Shown piece by piece: positions 18,335 through 27,208 of a stretch of 64,000 bases of DNA (position 1 is its first letter; the number at the start of each line of letters is the position of its first letter). The notes under the pieces are model-generated. The model searched no databases. It was given only the letters and a program-made list of their open reading frames with translations, and was not told where the DNA came from. The position numbers were made by a program, and so were the translations under genes. Origin of the DNA: UBA1227 sp045629305. Its GTDB lineage: Bacteria; Bacillota; Clostridia; Oscillospirales; Acutalibacteraceae. The DNA is taken from assembly GCA_045629305.1 (NCBI GenBank), contig JAZQQZ010000025.1, positions 1-64,000 of the forward strand, given 5' to 3'.

Positions 18335-18340
18335 ATTATA
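18335..18340 (-). promoter_or_regulatory. -10 element upstream of purL
   Basis: TATAAT occurs on the minus strand 43 bases upstream of the purL ATG and downstream of the tRNA terminator. No good -35 lies at the right spacing (closest TTATAT-like). The leader of about 40 bases is too short for a purine riboswitch. Confidence 0.45.
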
Positions 18341-18370
18341 TCATAGTTAGATATAAAAGTAAGTAGTTTT

Positions 18371-18421
18371 ATAAAAAGAAACTGAGTGTTCACAGCGAAT
18401 AATGCTATGAGCACTCAGTTT
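18371..18421 (-). terminator. Intrinsic terminator after the tRNA genes
   Basis: An 18-base stem with two G-U pairs (18379-18396 with 18404-18421, core ACTGAGTG) and a 7-base loop is followed on the minus strand by TTTCTTTTTAT. It begins at the CCA end of tRNA-Gln. Confidence 0.9.
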
Positions 18422-18495
18422 GGCAGGGATGGCAGGATTTGAACCTACGAGTCACGGAGTCAAAGTCCGTTGCCTTACCCCTTGGCGACATCCCC
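18421..18495 (-). tRNA. tRNA-Gln (anticodon TTG)
   Basis: It folds as a complete cloverleaf with encoded CCA. The anticodon loop reads CTTTGAC, giving anticodon TTG. The acceptor GGGGATG pairs with CATCCCT, with a G-U first pair. The T loop GGTTCAAATCC is present. It is the last tRNA of the minus-strand group. Confidence 0.93.
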
Positions 18496-18517
18496 ATATT
18501 TTGTTGTAATTATTGAG

Positions 18518-18546
18518 AAAAGGTGGCTAAATCCTAGCCACCTTTT
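18518..18546. terminator. Terminator-like hairpin between tRNA-His and tRNA-Gln
   Basis: A perfect 12-base inverted repeat (AAAAGGTGGCTA with TAGCCACCTTTT) and a 5-base loop sit in the short spacer between two tRNAs. On the minus strand it ends in CTTTTCTC, a weak U-tract. Only 22 bases separate it from tRNA-Gln with no visible promoter, so readthrough or processing is likely. Confidence 0.6.
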
Positions 18547-18553
18547 CATATTG

Positions 18554-18630
18554 TGGGGTGGATAATCGGATTCGAACCGATGGTCTCAAGTGCCACAAAC
18601 TTGCGCGTTAACCAACTACGCTATACCCAC
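18554..18630 (-). tRNA. tRNA-His (anticodon GTG)
   Basis: The anticodon loop TTGTGGC gives GTG. The acceptor GTGGGTA pairs with TATCCAC, and C73 plus encoded CCA follow. The extra G expected at position -1 of histidine tRNAs is encoded at 18631. Confidence 0.94.
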
Positions 18631-18637
18631 CTTATCC

Positions 18638-18714
18638 TGGCACGCTGAAAGGGACTCGAACCCCCGACCCTCTGCTTAGAAGGCAGATGCTCTATCCAGC
18701 TGAGCTATCAGCGC
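18638..18714 (-). tRNA. tRNA-Arg (anticodon TCT)
   Basis: The anticodon loop CTTCTAA gives TCT. The acceptor GCGCTGA pairs with TCAGCGT, with a G-U first pair. The D arm GCTCAGCTGGATAGAGC and encoded CCA are present. Confidence 0.94.
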
Positions 18715-18719
18715 ATATA

Positions 18720-18793
<74 letters not shown>

Positions 18794-18811
18794 ACATTTG
18801 CGACGGTGGAT

Positions 18812-18840
18812 ATTCTAACATACCCACCGTCTAATGTCAA
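18812..18840 (-). promoter_or_regulatory. Promoter of the tRNA operon
   Basis: On the minus strand TTGACA (18835-18840) and TAGAAT (18812-18817) are separated by 17 bases, with an extended TGT before the -10. The -35 overlaps the stop codon of clpE. An 8-base inverted repeat, GACGGTGG/CCACCGTC (18802-18809, 18824-18831), brackets the -10. Confidence 0.75.
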
Positions 18841-21173
18841 TAAGAAAGCTTGATTTCACCGTCTTTTACGGACAGTTTAATCTCGGCTACTGGAGCCCCG
18901 TCTGCAGCTATAATTATGTCTGCAATTTTGTCCTCAATATTGCGTCTAATTACGTTGCGAAGATCACGTGCTCCACGTACATCTGAGTCCATTTTGGATA
19001 CGATGCAAGATGGTACATCTTTGGTATAGCTTAGAGTGATTCCCTTATCAAGAAGTGGCTGTCTGAGCTCCTCAAGCATGAGGATAGCAATCTCCTCATA
19101 ATTCTCTGTGGAAAGGTCATTGAAAACGACAACTTCATCGACACGACCGATGAACTCTGGACGAAGGAAATCACGGAGAGCTTTAAGTGCCTTCTCCTTA
19201 TTTGCTTCGTTCTGAGTCTTGCCGAATCCGAGAGCGTTATCTTTACGCTCTGAGCCAGCATTCGAAGTCATGACAATAACTGTATTTTCAAAGTTGACTG
19301 TTCTGCCCTGGGCATCGTTTATTCTACCCTCATCGAGAATCTGAAGAAGGATGTTCATTACATCCGGATGAGCCTTCTCAATCTCGTCAAAGAGGATTAC
19401 AGAATATGGCTTACGGCGAACTTTTTCTGTGAGCTGGCCTGCCTCATCATATCCCACATATCCCGGTGGTGAACCGATGATACGGGAGACGCTGTGCTTC
19501 TCCATAAACTCTGACATGTCAAGACGTATAAGTGTCTCCGGTGTATCGAAGAGTTCCTGAGAAAGGCGCTTTACAAGTTCAGTTTTACCTACACCTGTAG
19601 GGCCAACGAAGATAAATGATGCAGGACGACGCCTTGCATTGATCTGTATGCGCGAGCGCTTTACAGCGGCAGCGACTGCTGCGACCGCTTCGTCCTGCCC
19701 TTTAACATGGGCCTTCAAATTCTCCTCAAGATTTGCAAGTTTCTTGAGGTCAGATTCAATCACTTTAGATGCAGGGATACCTGTCCAAAGTTGGATGACT
19801 TTGGCGAGGTCCTCCTCTGTTACTTTGTTGTCAGCAGCGGCTTTCTGAAGGTCAGGAAGTTTCTGCTCATATGCAAGAATCTCAGCCTTTGCCTTAGCCT
19901 GCTCCTCATAATCAGGATTCTCAGTCTCGGCCTCCATATCCTCGAGGTCAGCCTTCAAATCAGCGAGGTCCTTCTCCATGATTTCAGCCTCAGAGATGGC
20001 CTTGTTTCTGAGGTTGGCACATGTGCAAGCCTCATCAAGAAGGTCGATGGCCTTATCTGGAAGGAATCTATCAGTTATATATCTCTCGGAGAGAACAACT
20101 GCCCTATGAACAAGGGCATCAGAGATTTCAACTCTGTGGTAATTCTCATAATATGACTTAATTCCACAGAGAACCTCATATGTCTCCTCGATAGATGGCT
20201 CTTCAATTTTAATTGGCTGGAAGCGGCGCTCAAGCGCAGCATCCTTTTCAATATGCTTTCTATACTCGGTGAAAGTTGTAGCACCGATAACCTGAATCTC
20301 GCCACGTGAGAGTGCAGGTTTCAAGATGTTAGCAGCATTCATTGTACCCTCTGCATCACCTGTGCCAACAAGGTTGTGCACCTCGTCGATGAAGAGGATG
20401 ATGTTGCCCTCTTTCTTGACCTCCTCTACGAGTCCCTTGATACGGCTCTCAAACTGGCCACGGAACTGTGTTCCAGCAACAAGGGCTGTGAGGTCAAGGA
20501 GATGGATTTCCTTATCCTTGAGCTTCGCAGGTACATCGCCTGCTGCGATGCGAAGGGCAAGACCCTCTGCGATAGCGGTCTTGCCGACACCCGGCTCACC
20601 GATAAGGCAAGGATTATTCTTCGAACGGCGACAGAGGATCTGGATTGCTCTCGCAATCTCAGTGTCGCGTCCGATTATAGCGTCAAGTTTTCCGTCACGT
20701 GCCTTCTCGGTGAGGTCGGTACAATAGGTGCCAAGATAACGGCGTTTCTTTCTATCGCCCTTCTCGCCTTTCTTATGGCGGCGCGGTTTCTTGCCGTCAT
20801 CAGTCTTTTCTTCAGATGCAGTAGCACCCTCCTCGCCGTTCTTTGGAACGCCGAATCCCCCTGTAAAGTTACCGAGGGCACCGAAAAGACTGCCGAGATC
20901 CGGCATGGATGGTGCGCCGCCCTCTTCGAAGTCAGCGTCATCATCATTGAATCCCATAAGGGAATTAAATTGTTCTGATACCATATCAAGATCATCTGGG
21001 CTTATACCCATCTGGTCCATCATTTTCTTAACTGGTCCGATATTAAGTTCGCATGCGCACTTGAGGCAATATCCCTCAGGTTCGCCGTTTGCCTCCTTTT
21101 CAGGACCATCAATTTTAGAAACGAAAACCACAGCTGGGTTCTGTTTACATTTACAGCAGAGTATTTGCTTCAT
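18837..21173 (-). CDS. clpE: ClpE-type AAA+ protease ATPase with N-terminal zinc finger
   Basis: This is a hexameric unfoldase that feeds ClpP during protein quality control. The 778-residue chain opens with a zinc-finger pattern (Cys6/Cys9 and Cys36/Cys39) in place of the Clp N repeats of ClpC, which is the ClpE arrangement. The first AAA module has Walker A GEPGVGKT. An acidic coiled-coil middle region (DLADLKADLEDMEAE) follows, then the second module with GPTGVGKT and the sensor region near VRGARDLRN. The start ATG overlaps the pgsA stop (TAATG). I see no CIRCE or CtsR heptad box in front; it is probably read with pgsA. Confidence 0.9.
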   Translation of the reverse strand: MKQILCCKCKQNPAVVFVSKIDGPEKEANGEPEGYCLKCACELNIGPVKKMMDQMGISPDDLDMVSEQFNSLMGFNDDDADFEEGGAPSMPDLGSLFGALGNFTGGFGVPKNGEEGATASEEKTDDGKKPRRHKKGEKGDRKKRRYLGTYCTDLTEKARDGKLDAIIGRDTEIARAIQILCRRSKNNPCLIGEPGVGKTAIAEGLALRIAAGDVPAKLKDKEIHLLDLTALVAGTQFRGQFESRIKGLVEEVKKEGNIILFIDEVHNLVGTGDAEGTMNAANILKPALSRGEIQVIGATTFTEYRKHIEKDAALERRFQPIKIEEPSIEETYEVLCGIKSYYENYHRVEISDALVHRAVVLSERYITDRFLPDKAIDLLDEACTCANLRNKAISEAEIMEKDLADLKADLEDMEAETENPDYEEQAKAKAEILAYEQKLPDLQKAAADNKVTEEDLAKVIQLWTGIPASKVIESDLKKLANLEENLKAHVKGQDEAVAAVAAAVKRSRIQINARRRPASFIFVGPTGVGKTELVKRLSQELFDTPETLIRLDMSEFMEKHSVSRIIGSPPGYVGYDEAGQLTEKVRRKPYSVILFDEIEKAHPDVMNILLQILDEGRINDAQGRTVNFENTVIVMTSNAGSERKDNALGFGKTQNEANKEKALKALRDFLRPEFIGRVDEVVVFNDLSTENYEEIAILMLEELRQPLLDKGITLSYTKDVPSCIVSKMDSDVRGARDLRNVIRRNIEDKIADIIIAADGAPVAEIKLSVKDGEIKLSY

Positions 21174-21835
21174 TATTCTTTTTCCTCGTTTTCTGCGCGC
21201 TTTGCGCGAATCTGTGCCTTGGTGTTAGGCACATATGAGAAGAATGCAATAATTGTTAAAATTGCAGATACTGTAACCAGTATCATGATTGCAATATGCG
21301 GAAGTGTCCATAGGAAAGACAATGCACCGAATCCAGGTGCGAAGAGTAGCAATAGTCCCATAACAATGTAGAAAGTGAAAGTTGCCACCTTGCCGTAGAT
21401 AATTGCTTGTTGAGGCACTATATCCATTGCGAGAAGAATAAAGCAACAAATTATCATCATAAGTTCCTTGAGACAGAACAGAAGGAAAACATATGAGAAA
21501 ATATGAAGTGCATCATCCTCTGCATTGTTGAAGTAGAAGAAAAATACTACTGTAAGTGCTATCTGTGTCAACTTATCCGCAGCAGGATCAAGAAGTTTTC
21601 CAAGATTACTGATCTGATTGAAGTGGCGGGCAATCTTGCCATCGAAAAGGTCAGTAATTCCAGAGATGAAAACTATGATAACTGATACAATGTACTTCTT
21701 CTCAAAGAAGAAATACATGAAGAAAGGTATTGCTATGATTCTAATCAAAGAAAGTAGATTAGGGATTGTAAGGGCGCCTTCGCTCAGACCTTTTATCTGA
21801 TCTCTTAGGGTGCTCATTTTAGGATTTAAACTCAT
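21173..21835 (-). CDS. pgsA: CDP-diacylglycerol-glycerol-3-phosphate 3-phosphatidyltransferase
   Basis: This membrane enzyme makes phosphatidylglycerol phosphate, the committed step to PG and cardiolipin. The 220 residues include the complete CDP-alcohol phosphotransferase motif DG-x2-AR-x8-G-x3-D-x3-D, seen as DGKIAR, then NLGKLLDPAADK. There are about five hydrophobic helices. The start at 21833-21835 follows AAGGAG. Family members with other alcohol acceptors (PS or cardiolipin synthases) are possible, but the motif spacing and size favour PgsA. Confidence 0.9.
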   Translation of the reverse strand: MSLNPKMSTLRDQIKGLSEGALTIPNLLSLIRIIAIPFFMYFFFEKKYIVSVIIVFISGITDLFDGKIARHFNQISNLGKLLDPAADKLTQIALTVVFFFYFNNAEDDALHIFSYVFLLFCLKELMMIICCFILLAMDIVPQQAIIYGKVATFTFYIVMGLLLLFAPGFGALSFLWTLPHIAIMILVTVSAILTIIAFFSYVPNTKAQIRAKRAENEEKE

Positions 21836-21849
21836 TTTAAATTATCTCC

Positions 21850-23040
21850 TTATTTAAGCTTTGTAATTTTACCCATTTGATATGCATAAGTTTTGTTGCC
21901 CATATTAAATACTGCAAGAGCAGTATTATCAACATCGTTATAGGTTCTAAACTTACCGCCACCTGTTCTATAGATAACGGCCTTATCATTTAGAAGAACC
22001 GAAATTCTACCATTGGATGCATAAAGTGACTCAACTGTTGAATCAAGTTTCTTCTCAAATGTCTTACCGAATGATGGTGAATAGCAGGTCAAAATTGTAC
22101 TGTTAGAACTGCCGTGCTCAGAGAGAGCAAGGATTGTATGACCATCATCGGAAAATGCATAATTGGCAAGCGTGCTTGTGCCATACTCGAAATCATTCTT
22201 ATTCTTGGAGCTCTTTATGAATGATGTTAGATTGTCACCGACAGCTGCCACATTGTCGCTCTTCGTGAAACGAACTTCGAGAATAGTGGTGCCAGGATAT
22301 TCAAATTCAGATACTGGATCACTATATTCAAAATCGAAGATGTAAATCTTAGAATAGATTTCACCGTCGCGAGCACCCACCACTGCTACCGCAGCAAATT
22401 TGCCATTCGCCGAGAGATCCACAGAGATGATACTGTCATGTATGCAGTTCCACTGGAAAATGATTTTCTTATAGTTGGAACTGTAGACAGTGAGCATCGA
22501 CTGTGCGCTCTTGGATGTTGTCGCAAGAGCGAGGTGGCCTTTCTCGCTGAGAGCGGCCGTGATAATTTTCTCCTCAGAATCAGTCTCTCCACTATAGAGT
22601 ATATCCGACCTGTTCTCGATACGGTAACGATTACCGTTTCTGTTGTAGAGAACGGCCTTACCGCCCTTAACATTTACGGCCGGTGTGGAGTAAGTATGCT
22701 GCGACTCCTTAAGTTCTTTAGCCGTAGCATCAAGTACCAACGTCTTATCGTTCATGATGACGAAGAGATCGCCTGATAGAACCGTGATACCCTTTACTGA
22801 ACTTGAGTTTATCTGGTAAGGATATCCCTTACCTGGTGTCATACTCGCGAAAGCGGAGCGAACATTATCACTGAGATTGGTAATTGCAGATATATTTAGT
22901 TTCTTTGCGGCGGCAAAGACAAAAATTGCGAGAAGAAGAGCTGCCGCTAGTATCTTCACAATATTTCGAATTATCTTCGCAGCCTTATCGCTAAGTTTAA
23001 TATCTCGAAGTTTCTTCAATTTAAACTTTTTAGTTTTCAT
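21850..23040 (-). CDS. DUF5711-like membrane-anchored beta-propeller protein
   Basis: Function is unknown. The 396 residues start with a basic tail, then one membrane helix (about residues 25-45, LAAALLLAIFVFAAA), then an extracytoplasmic domain made of repeated short strands ending in SDDGHTIL- or SANGKFAAVAVV-like turns. This is a propeller-like pattern resembling the DUF5711 family of Clostridia. The start overlaps the truA 3' end by 11 bases. The position between truA and pgsA suggests a constitutive envelope-related role. The family assignment is from memory of sequence style and is moderately certain. Confidence 0.7.
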   Translation of the reverse strand: MKTKKFKLKKLRDIKLSDKAAKIIRNIVKILAAALLLAIFVFAAAKKLNISAITNLSDNVRSAFASMTPGKGYPYQINSSSVKGITVLSGDLFVIMNDKTLVLDATAKELKESQHTYSTPAVNVKGGKAVLYNRNGNRYRIENRSDILYSGETDSEEKIITAALSEKGHLALATTSKSAQSMLTVYSSNYKKIIFQWNCIHDSIISVDLSANGKFAAVAVVGARDGEIYSKIYIFDFEYSDPVSEFEYPGTTILEVRFTKSDNVAAVGDNLTSFIKSSKNKNDFEYGTSTLANYAFSDDGHTILALSEHGSSNSTILTCYSPSFGKTFEKKLDSTVESLYASNGRISVLLNDKAVIYRTGGGKFRTYNDVDNTALAVFNMGNKTYAYQMGKITKLK

Positions 23041-23782
23041 CTACGCCTCCATAAAAAACTTGATTTAGATAAAGTCCCGAAGGAAGAGCCGTCTGCCCAG
23101 CTCTACTTCTATCCTTCGCCTCGATAATCTCCGGTATCGAGCCCGGTGCACGCTTGCCCTCATTTATGAAGAGAAGTGTGCCTACCATGATGCGAACCAT
23201 GTTATAGAGGAAGCCATCTCCTGTGACCGAGAAAGTTACGAGGTCACCCTCGCGAGTCACACTCGCATCCATAATGGTACGGGTGAGATCCTCCTGGTCA
23301 CATTTGGCGCCACAGAACGATGTGAAATCGTGGGTGCCTATGAAAGTCTTCGCTTCCCTATCAAGCATATCCGCATCGATGTGCGGTTTATAGTACAGTG
23401 CGCGGCCATCATAGAACGGGTCGCGTGCTGCGCCATTGTAAATCTTATAAATGTACTGCTTACCCGTGCAACTGTATCTTGGATGGAAATCCAGAGGCAC
23501 ATCCGATGCGTCAAAGCAGGACACATCAGGTGGGAGTTTCGCATTGAGCCCGCCCATCAGACGGTATGGCTCAATATCGCTCTCGGTCATAAAAGAGCAA
23601 CAGTACATATTGGCATGCACACCGGCGTCCGTCCTCGAACAGCCCTTTACATCAGGTCTCTCTCCAAAGATGGATTCCAGCGCATCTTGAATTACCTCCT
23701 GGACAGTCAGAGCATTGTCCTGCACCTGCCATCCATGATAATTCGTGCCCATGTATTTAAGTTTTAAGAGAATCTGTCTCAA
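23030..23782 (-). CDS. truA: tRNA pseudouridine(38-40) synthase TruA
   Basis: TruA converts uridines 38-40 of tRNA anticodon arms to pseudouridine. The protein has 250 residues when started at the TTG (23782). That codon follows GGGGAGA, which overlaps the ecfT stop, and yields the expected N-terminus RQILLKLKYMGTNYHGWQ. The catalytic Asp52 is in GCSRTDAGVHA. The longer open frame upstream runs inside ecfT and is discarded. truA next to ecfT is a common arrangement in Bacillota. Confidence 0.95.
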   Translation of the reverse strand: MRQILLKLKYMGTNYHGWQVQDNALTVQEVIQDALESIFGERPDVKGCSRTDAGVHANMYCCSFMTESDIEPYRLMGGLNAKLPPDVSCFDASDVPLDFHPRYSCTGKQYIYKIYNGAARDPFYDGRALYYKPHIDADMLDREAKTFIGTHDFTSFCGAKCDQEDLTRTIMDASVTREGDLVTFSVTGDGFLYNMVRIMVGTLLFINEGKRAPGSIPEIIEAKDRSRAGQTALPSGLYLNQVFYGGVDEN

Positions 23783-23793
23783 AACTGTCTCCC

Positions 23794-24609
23794 CTAAATT
23801 ACGTGTGTGAAGAAAATATTTAGGAATATAACTCCTGCGACGAGGGCCGCCATAAGAATGAAAGCCACCCAGTCTATAATTGTAAATTTCATAATCTTCA
23901 TTCTTGTCCTGCCCTCGGCGCCGTGATAGCAACGGCACTCCATAGCGAAGGCGAGCTCATATGCTCTGCGGAACGAAGTGATGAAGAGCGGAACGAGTAC
24001 TGGGACGAGTGCCCTTGCCCGCTCCACAAGATTGCCCGTTTCAAGATCTGCGCCACGGGCCTTCTGTGCACTGGTTATCTTCTCAAATTCATCTACGAGT
24101 GTAGGAATAAATCTCAGTGCAATTGTCATCATCATGGCGATTGTATGAACACCATTCTTCATGAACTTGAGCGGTGATAGTAATCTCTCTATACCGTCGG
24201 TGATAAGCGTCGGGCTTGTCGTATAAGTCAGCATTGAGCTGGCAACGACAAGGCCGATGATGCGGACTATCATAAAGACAGCCGTATTGACACCGCCGGT
24301 TGTAACATGGATGAATTTCCAATCAAAGAGTGGATCTCCATCCTTGACATAGAAGATATTGAGTATTGCAGTGAATGTGATAATGATGAGAATCGGCTTG
24401 ATACTCTTCAAAATCGTCTTCACTGGAATACCGGAGATTGCAATGATTGCTATGAGTGCAAGAAGCATGAGGCCAAGAGCCCAGAAGTTCTTGCAGACGA
24501 AGATGAAAATTATATAGAGAAAAGTTATGACAATTTTCATTCTCGGGTCCATTCTATGAATCACTGAATTGCCTGGGAAAAATTGTCCTATTGTGATGTC
24601 TTTAATCAA
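23794..24609 (-). CDS. ecfT: ECF transporter transmembrane subunit EcfT
   Basis: EcfT is the scaffold membrane subunit of the energy-coupling factor module that swaps vitamin-specific S components. The 271 residues have about five helices and the two Arg motifs of the coupling helices: AQKARGADLE near residue 175, and ECRCYHG near residue 228. The start codon is TTG at 24609, nine bases after AGGAGG, overlapping the ecfA2 stop by 8 bases. No S component gene is in the window, as expected for a shared group II ECF module. Confidence 0.94.
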   Translation of the reverse strand: MIKDITIGQFFPGNSVIHRMDPRMKIVITFLYIIFIFVCKNFWALGLMLLALIAIIAISGIPVKTILKSIKPILIIITFTAILNIFYVKDGDPLFDWKFIHVTTGGVNTAVFMIVRIIGLVVASSMLTYTTSPTLITDGIERLLSPLKFMKNGVHTIAMMMTIALRFIPTLVDEFEKITSAQKARGADLETGNLVERARALVPVLVPLFITSFRRAYELAFAMECRCYHGAEGRTRMKIMKFTIIDWVAFILMAALVAGVIFLNIFFTHVI

Positions 24610-25468
24610 AACTTACGTCCTCCTTTCGGAGTTTCATAAGTTCCTCTTCACCCTGTTCCAGGGTATAGATATCTGTACGCACTGGAATACCACGGGCTGC
24701 AAGTGACATAAATATCTTTGTGACGCCAGGCACATCAAGACCGACAGATAGAAGCTTCTCTGGATCCTTAAATGTACCAGGTACAGTATCATAACTCATG
24801 AGTTCAGACCCATTCATTACGAGTACTTTAGTGGCGATTCTCGCAACATCCTCCATAGAGTGAGATACGATTAGAACAGTACTGCCTGTCTGTTCCCTAT
24901 AGTTGTTAATGAGGTCGAGAATCATATCACGGCCTCGAGGGTCGAGTCCTGATGTCGGCTCATCAAGTATGAGAATCTTCGGCTCCATCGCCATTACACC
25001 TGCGATGGCAACGCGACGCTTCTCACCTCCCGAGAGGTCGAACGGTGAACGCTCAAGCATCTCGTCAGTGACACCGGTGAATAGAGCCGCACGGCGTACC
25101 GCTCTATCTATCTCTTCAGCTGAGAGGCCCATATTCTTCGGACCGAAGGCTATATCTTTATAACAAGTCTCCTCGAAAAGTTGATATTCAGGATATTGGA
25201 AACAGAGACCAACTTTAAATCTCGCCTCACGAAGAGTTGCTTTACTCTCCCAGATATCCTTACCATCGACATAGATCTTGCCCTTATTTGGCTTCAAAAG
25301 GCCATTGAAATGCTGAACAAGAGTAGACTTACCCGAGCCTGTATGGCCGATAACGGCTACAAGCTCCCCTTCCTCTATCTCAAGATTCACATTATTCAAA
25401 GCTGTGACTTCGAAAGGTGTACCAACTGAATAGAGGTATGTGAGATTTTCTGTCTTCAGAATACTCAT
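24602..25468 (-). CDS. ecfA2: ECF transporter ATPase EcfA2
   Basis: This is one of two ATPase subunits powering vitamin and metal uptake through the ECF module. It has Walker A GHTGSGKST, a Q loop CFQYPEYQLF, signature LSGGEKRR, Walker B ILILDEPTSGLD and the switch His in VSHSMED. The QYPEYQLFEET segment is characteristic of EcfA2. The start overlaps the ecfA1 stop as ATGA. The 288-residue length is normal. Confidence 0.95.
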   Translation of the reverse strand: MSILKTENLTYLYSVGTPFEVTALNNVNLEIEEGELVAVIGHTGSGKSTLVQHFNGLLKPNKGKIYVDGKDIWESKATLREARFKVGLCFQYPEYQLFEETCYKDIAFGPKNMGLSAEEIDRAVRRAALFTGVTDEMLERSPFDLSGGEKRRVAIAGVMAMEPKILILDEPTSGLDPRGRDMILDLINNYREQTGSTVLIVSHSMEDVARIATKVLVMNGSELMSYDTVPGTFKDPEKLLSVGLDVPGVTKIFMSLAARGIPVRTDIYTLEQGEEELMKLRKEDVSFD

Positions 25469-26310
25469 TTATTCAACCAATCCACTATGGCGTCGGCGCA
25501 TTCGTCCGGCGTCAATACTTTCTTGTCTATTCCAAGATTCATAGCAAGCTCCGTTGCCTCTGGCACATCAAGACCTACACTTTTAAGTTCATCGATATGC
25601 TGGAAGACATCAATAGGCTTGCCATCATACATAATCTTTCCCTTTTCCATTACAATAACTCGGTCAGCAACTGCTGCCTCATCCATGTAATGAGTGATAT
25701 ATACGACAGCCATATGTAGCTCGTCATGAAGTTTCTTAATTGTACTCATGACCTCGCGTCTACCCTTCGGGTCGAGCATGGCTGTCGACTCATCGAGGAC
25801 GATGCACTCCGGTTGCATTGCGATTATGCCCGCAATGGCAACCCTCTGCTTCTGACCACCGGAAAGTTTATGTGGCTCTTTATCTTTATGCTCATACATG
25901 CCGACGGCTTTGAGTGCATCGTCGACACGCTGTCTGATTTTGTCTGGGTGAAGGCCCATATTCTCTGGGCCGAATGCGACATCCTCTTCAACGACTGTCG
26001 CAACAATCTGGTTATCCGGGTTCTGGAAAACCATACCGACGTGCTGACGGATGTACATCGTCTGCTCCTCGTCGGCTGTGGAGATGCCATTTACAAGCAC
26101 CTCTCCCTTATCAGGGATAAGGATAGCATTGGAAAGTTTTGCAAGGGTGGATTTGCCCGAGCCGTTATGGCCAAGTACGGCGACAAATTCACCTTTTTCG
26201 ATAGATAAAGACAAGTCTTCGACAGCCCACTGTCTATGATTGACAGGAGCGTCTTCTTTCTCATCAAGATATGAGAATGAAACATTCTTAAACTCTAATA
26301 ACTTGTCCAC
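25465..26310 (-). CDS. ecfA1: ECF transporter ATPase EcfA1
   Basis: This is the partner ATPase of EcfA2. It has Walker A GHNGSGKST, a Q loop VFQNPDNQIV typical of EcfA1, signature LSGGQKQR and Walker B CIVLDESTAMLD. The Ser in place of Pro after the catalytic Glu is usual for this subunit. It starts with GTG at 26310 after GTAGGGA, 8 bases downstream of the methyltransferase gene. Confidence 0.95.
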   Translation of the reverse strand: MDKLLEFKNVSFSYLDEKEDAPVNHRQWAVEDLSLSIEKGEFVAVLGHNGSGKSTLAKLSNAILIPDKGEVLVNGISTADEEQTMYIRQHVGMVFQNPDNQIVATVVEEDVAFGPENMGLHPDKIRQRVDDALKAVGMYEHKDKEPHKLSGGQKQRVAIAGIIAMQPECIVLDESTAMLDPKGRREVMSTIKKLHDELHMAVVYITHYMDEAAVADRVIVMEKGKIMYDGKPIDVFQHIDELKSVGLDVPEATELAMNLGIDKKVLTPDECADAIVDWLNK

Positions 26311-26318
26311 ACTATTCC

Positions 26319-27206
26319 CTACTTACTTGTCCAAATTGCTGATGCGCCACATGGAAGGCACATTCCAGTTTCCGTGGTCTTAAGACCAATCTCGTCACAC
26401 GAGACGATACCGCCAAACTTCGGCGATATGGTGGAGCCCAAGATATAGCTCATAACCGATGGTGAAAGTCCAGTTGTATATGAGTTGATGAGCACCATAA
26501 GTGGCTTATCGGAGAGAACCTCCGATGCAAGAGATACGAAGTCATATACCTTGTTCTCAAGCTGCCATACCTCACCACCAGGTCCACGGCCATATGATGG
26601 TGGGTCCATAATGATGATGTCATATTTATTACCGCGGCGAATCTCGCGATTTATAAACTTCTCGCAGTCGTCCACGAGCCAGCGACAATATCTGTCGCCA
26701 AGGCCGGAGAGTTCTGCATTCTCTTTGGCATACTGAACCATGCCCTTAGAAGCATCGACGTGTACGACTGCCGCATCCTCTGCGAGAGCCGCAACAGTTG
26801 CACCGCCTGTATAGGCGAAGAGATTGAGAACCTTAACCTGTCCATTCTCACCTGAGCCCTTACCCTGGTTTTCGCGGATAACATTGCGAAGGAAGTCCCA
26901 ATTGACTGCCTGCTCAGGAAAAAGGCCTGTATGTTTAAAGCCCATTGGCTTAATCTTAAATTTCAAATCACGATAGTTTATGGTCCACTCATCCGGATAA
27001 TCGGAAAGTATCTCCCACTCTCCACCGCCCTTAGTCGAGCGATGGTAGTGCGCATTCGCATGTTTCCATCCCGGATGTCTTTTTTCAGTTTTCCATATTA
27101 CCTGAGGATCGGGACGGATAAGCGTAACGTCGCCCCATCGCTCGAGGCGTTCACCGTCCGAGCAATCTAGGAGTTCATAATCCTCCCAAAATTCTGTGTT
27201 TCTCAT
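26319..27206 (-). CDS. Class I SAM-dependent methyltransferase, RlmI/RlmK-like
   Basis: The 295-residue protein has the SAM-binding motif I as LNLFAYTGGATVAA near residue 125, the acidic motif II VHVDASKGMVQYAKEN, and the catalytic DPPSYGRG motif. These are as in 23S rRNA methyltransferases of the COG1092 group. The PUA domain found in RlmI is absent, and the N-terminal 80 residues are a distinct strand-rich domain. An rRNA target is inferred from the DPPSYG form. It lies 2 bases after ruvB. Confidence 0.85.
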   Translation of the reverse strand: MRNTEFWEDYELLDCSDGERLERWGDVTLIRPDPQVIWKTEKRHPGWKHANAHYHRSTKGGGEWEILSDYPDEWTINYRDLKFKIKPMGFKHTGLFPEQAVNWDFLRNVIRENQGKGSGENGQVKVLNLFAYTGGATVAALAEDAAVVHVDASKGMVQYAKENAELSGLGDRYCRWLVDDCEKFINREIRRGNKYDIIIMDPPSYGRGPGGEVWQLENKVYDFVSLASEVLSDKPLMVLINSYTTGLSPSVMSYILGSTISPKFGGIVSCDEIGLKTTETGMCLPCGASAIWTSK

Positions 27207-27208
27207 TC

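Noticed and set aside
18293..18378. Purine riboswitch or PurR box upstream of purL
   Set aside because: The leader after the -10 is about 40 bases, with no three-way junction and no inverted CGAA-type PurBox pair.
20376..20978. 200-codon plus-strand open frame within clpE
   Set aside because: It is antisense to the conserved first AAA module of ClpE and has no ribosome site or recognisable domain.
21836..21849. CIRCE or CtsR site controlling clpE through the pgsA promoter
   Set aside because: The 14-base gap holds only the ribosome site, and no TTAGCACTC or GGTCAAA-type repeats were seen near pgsA or clpE.
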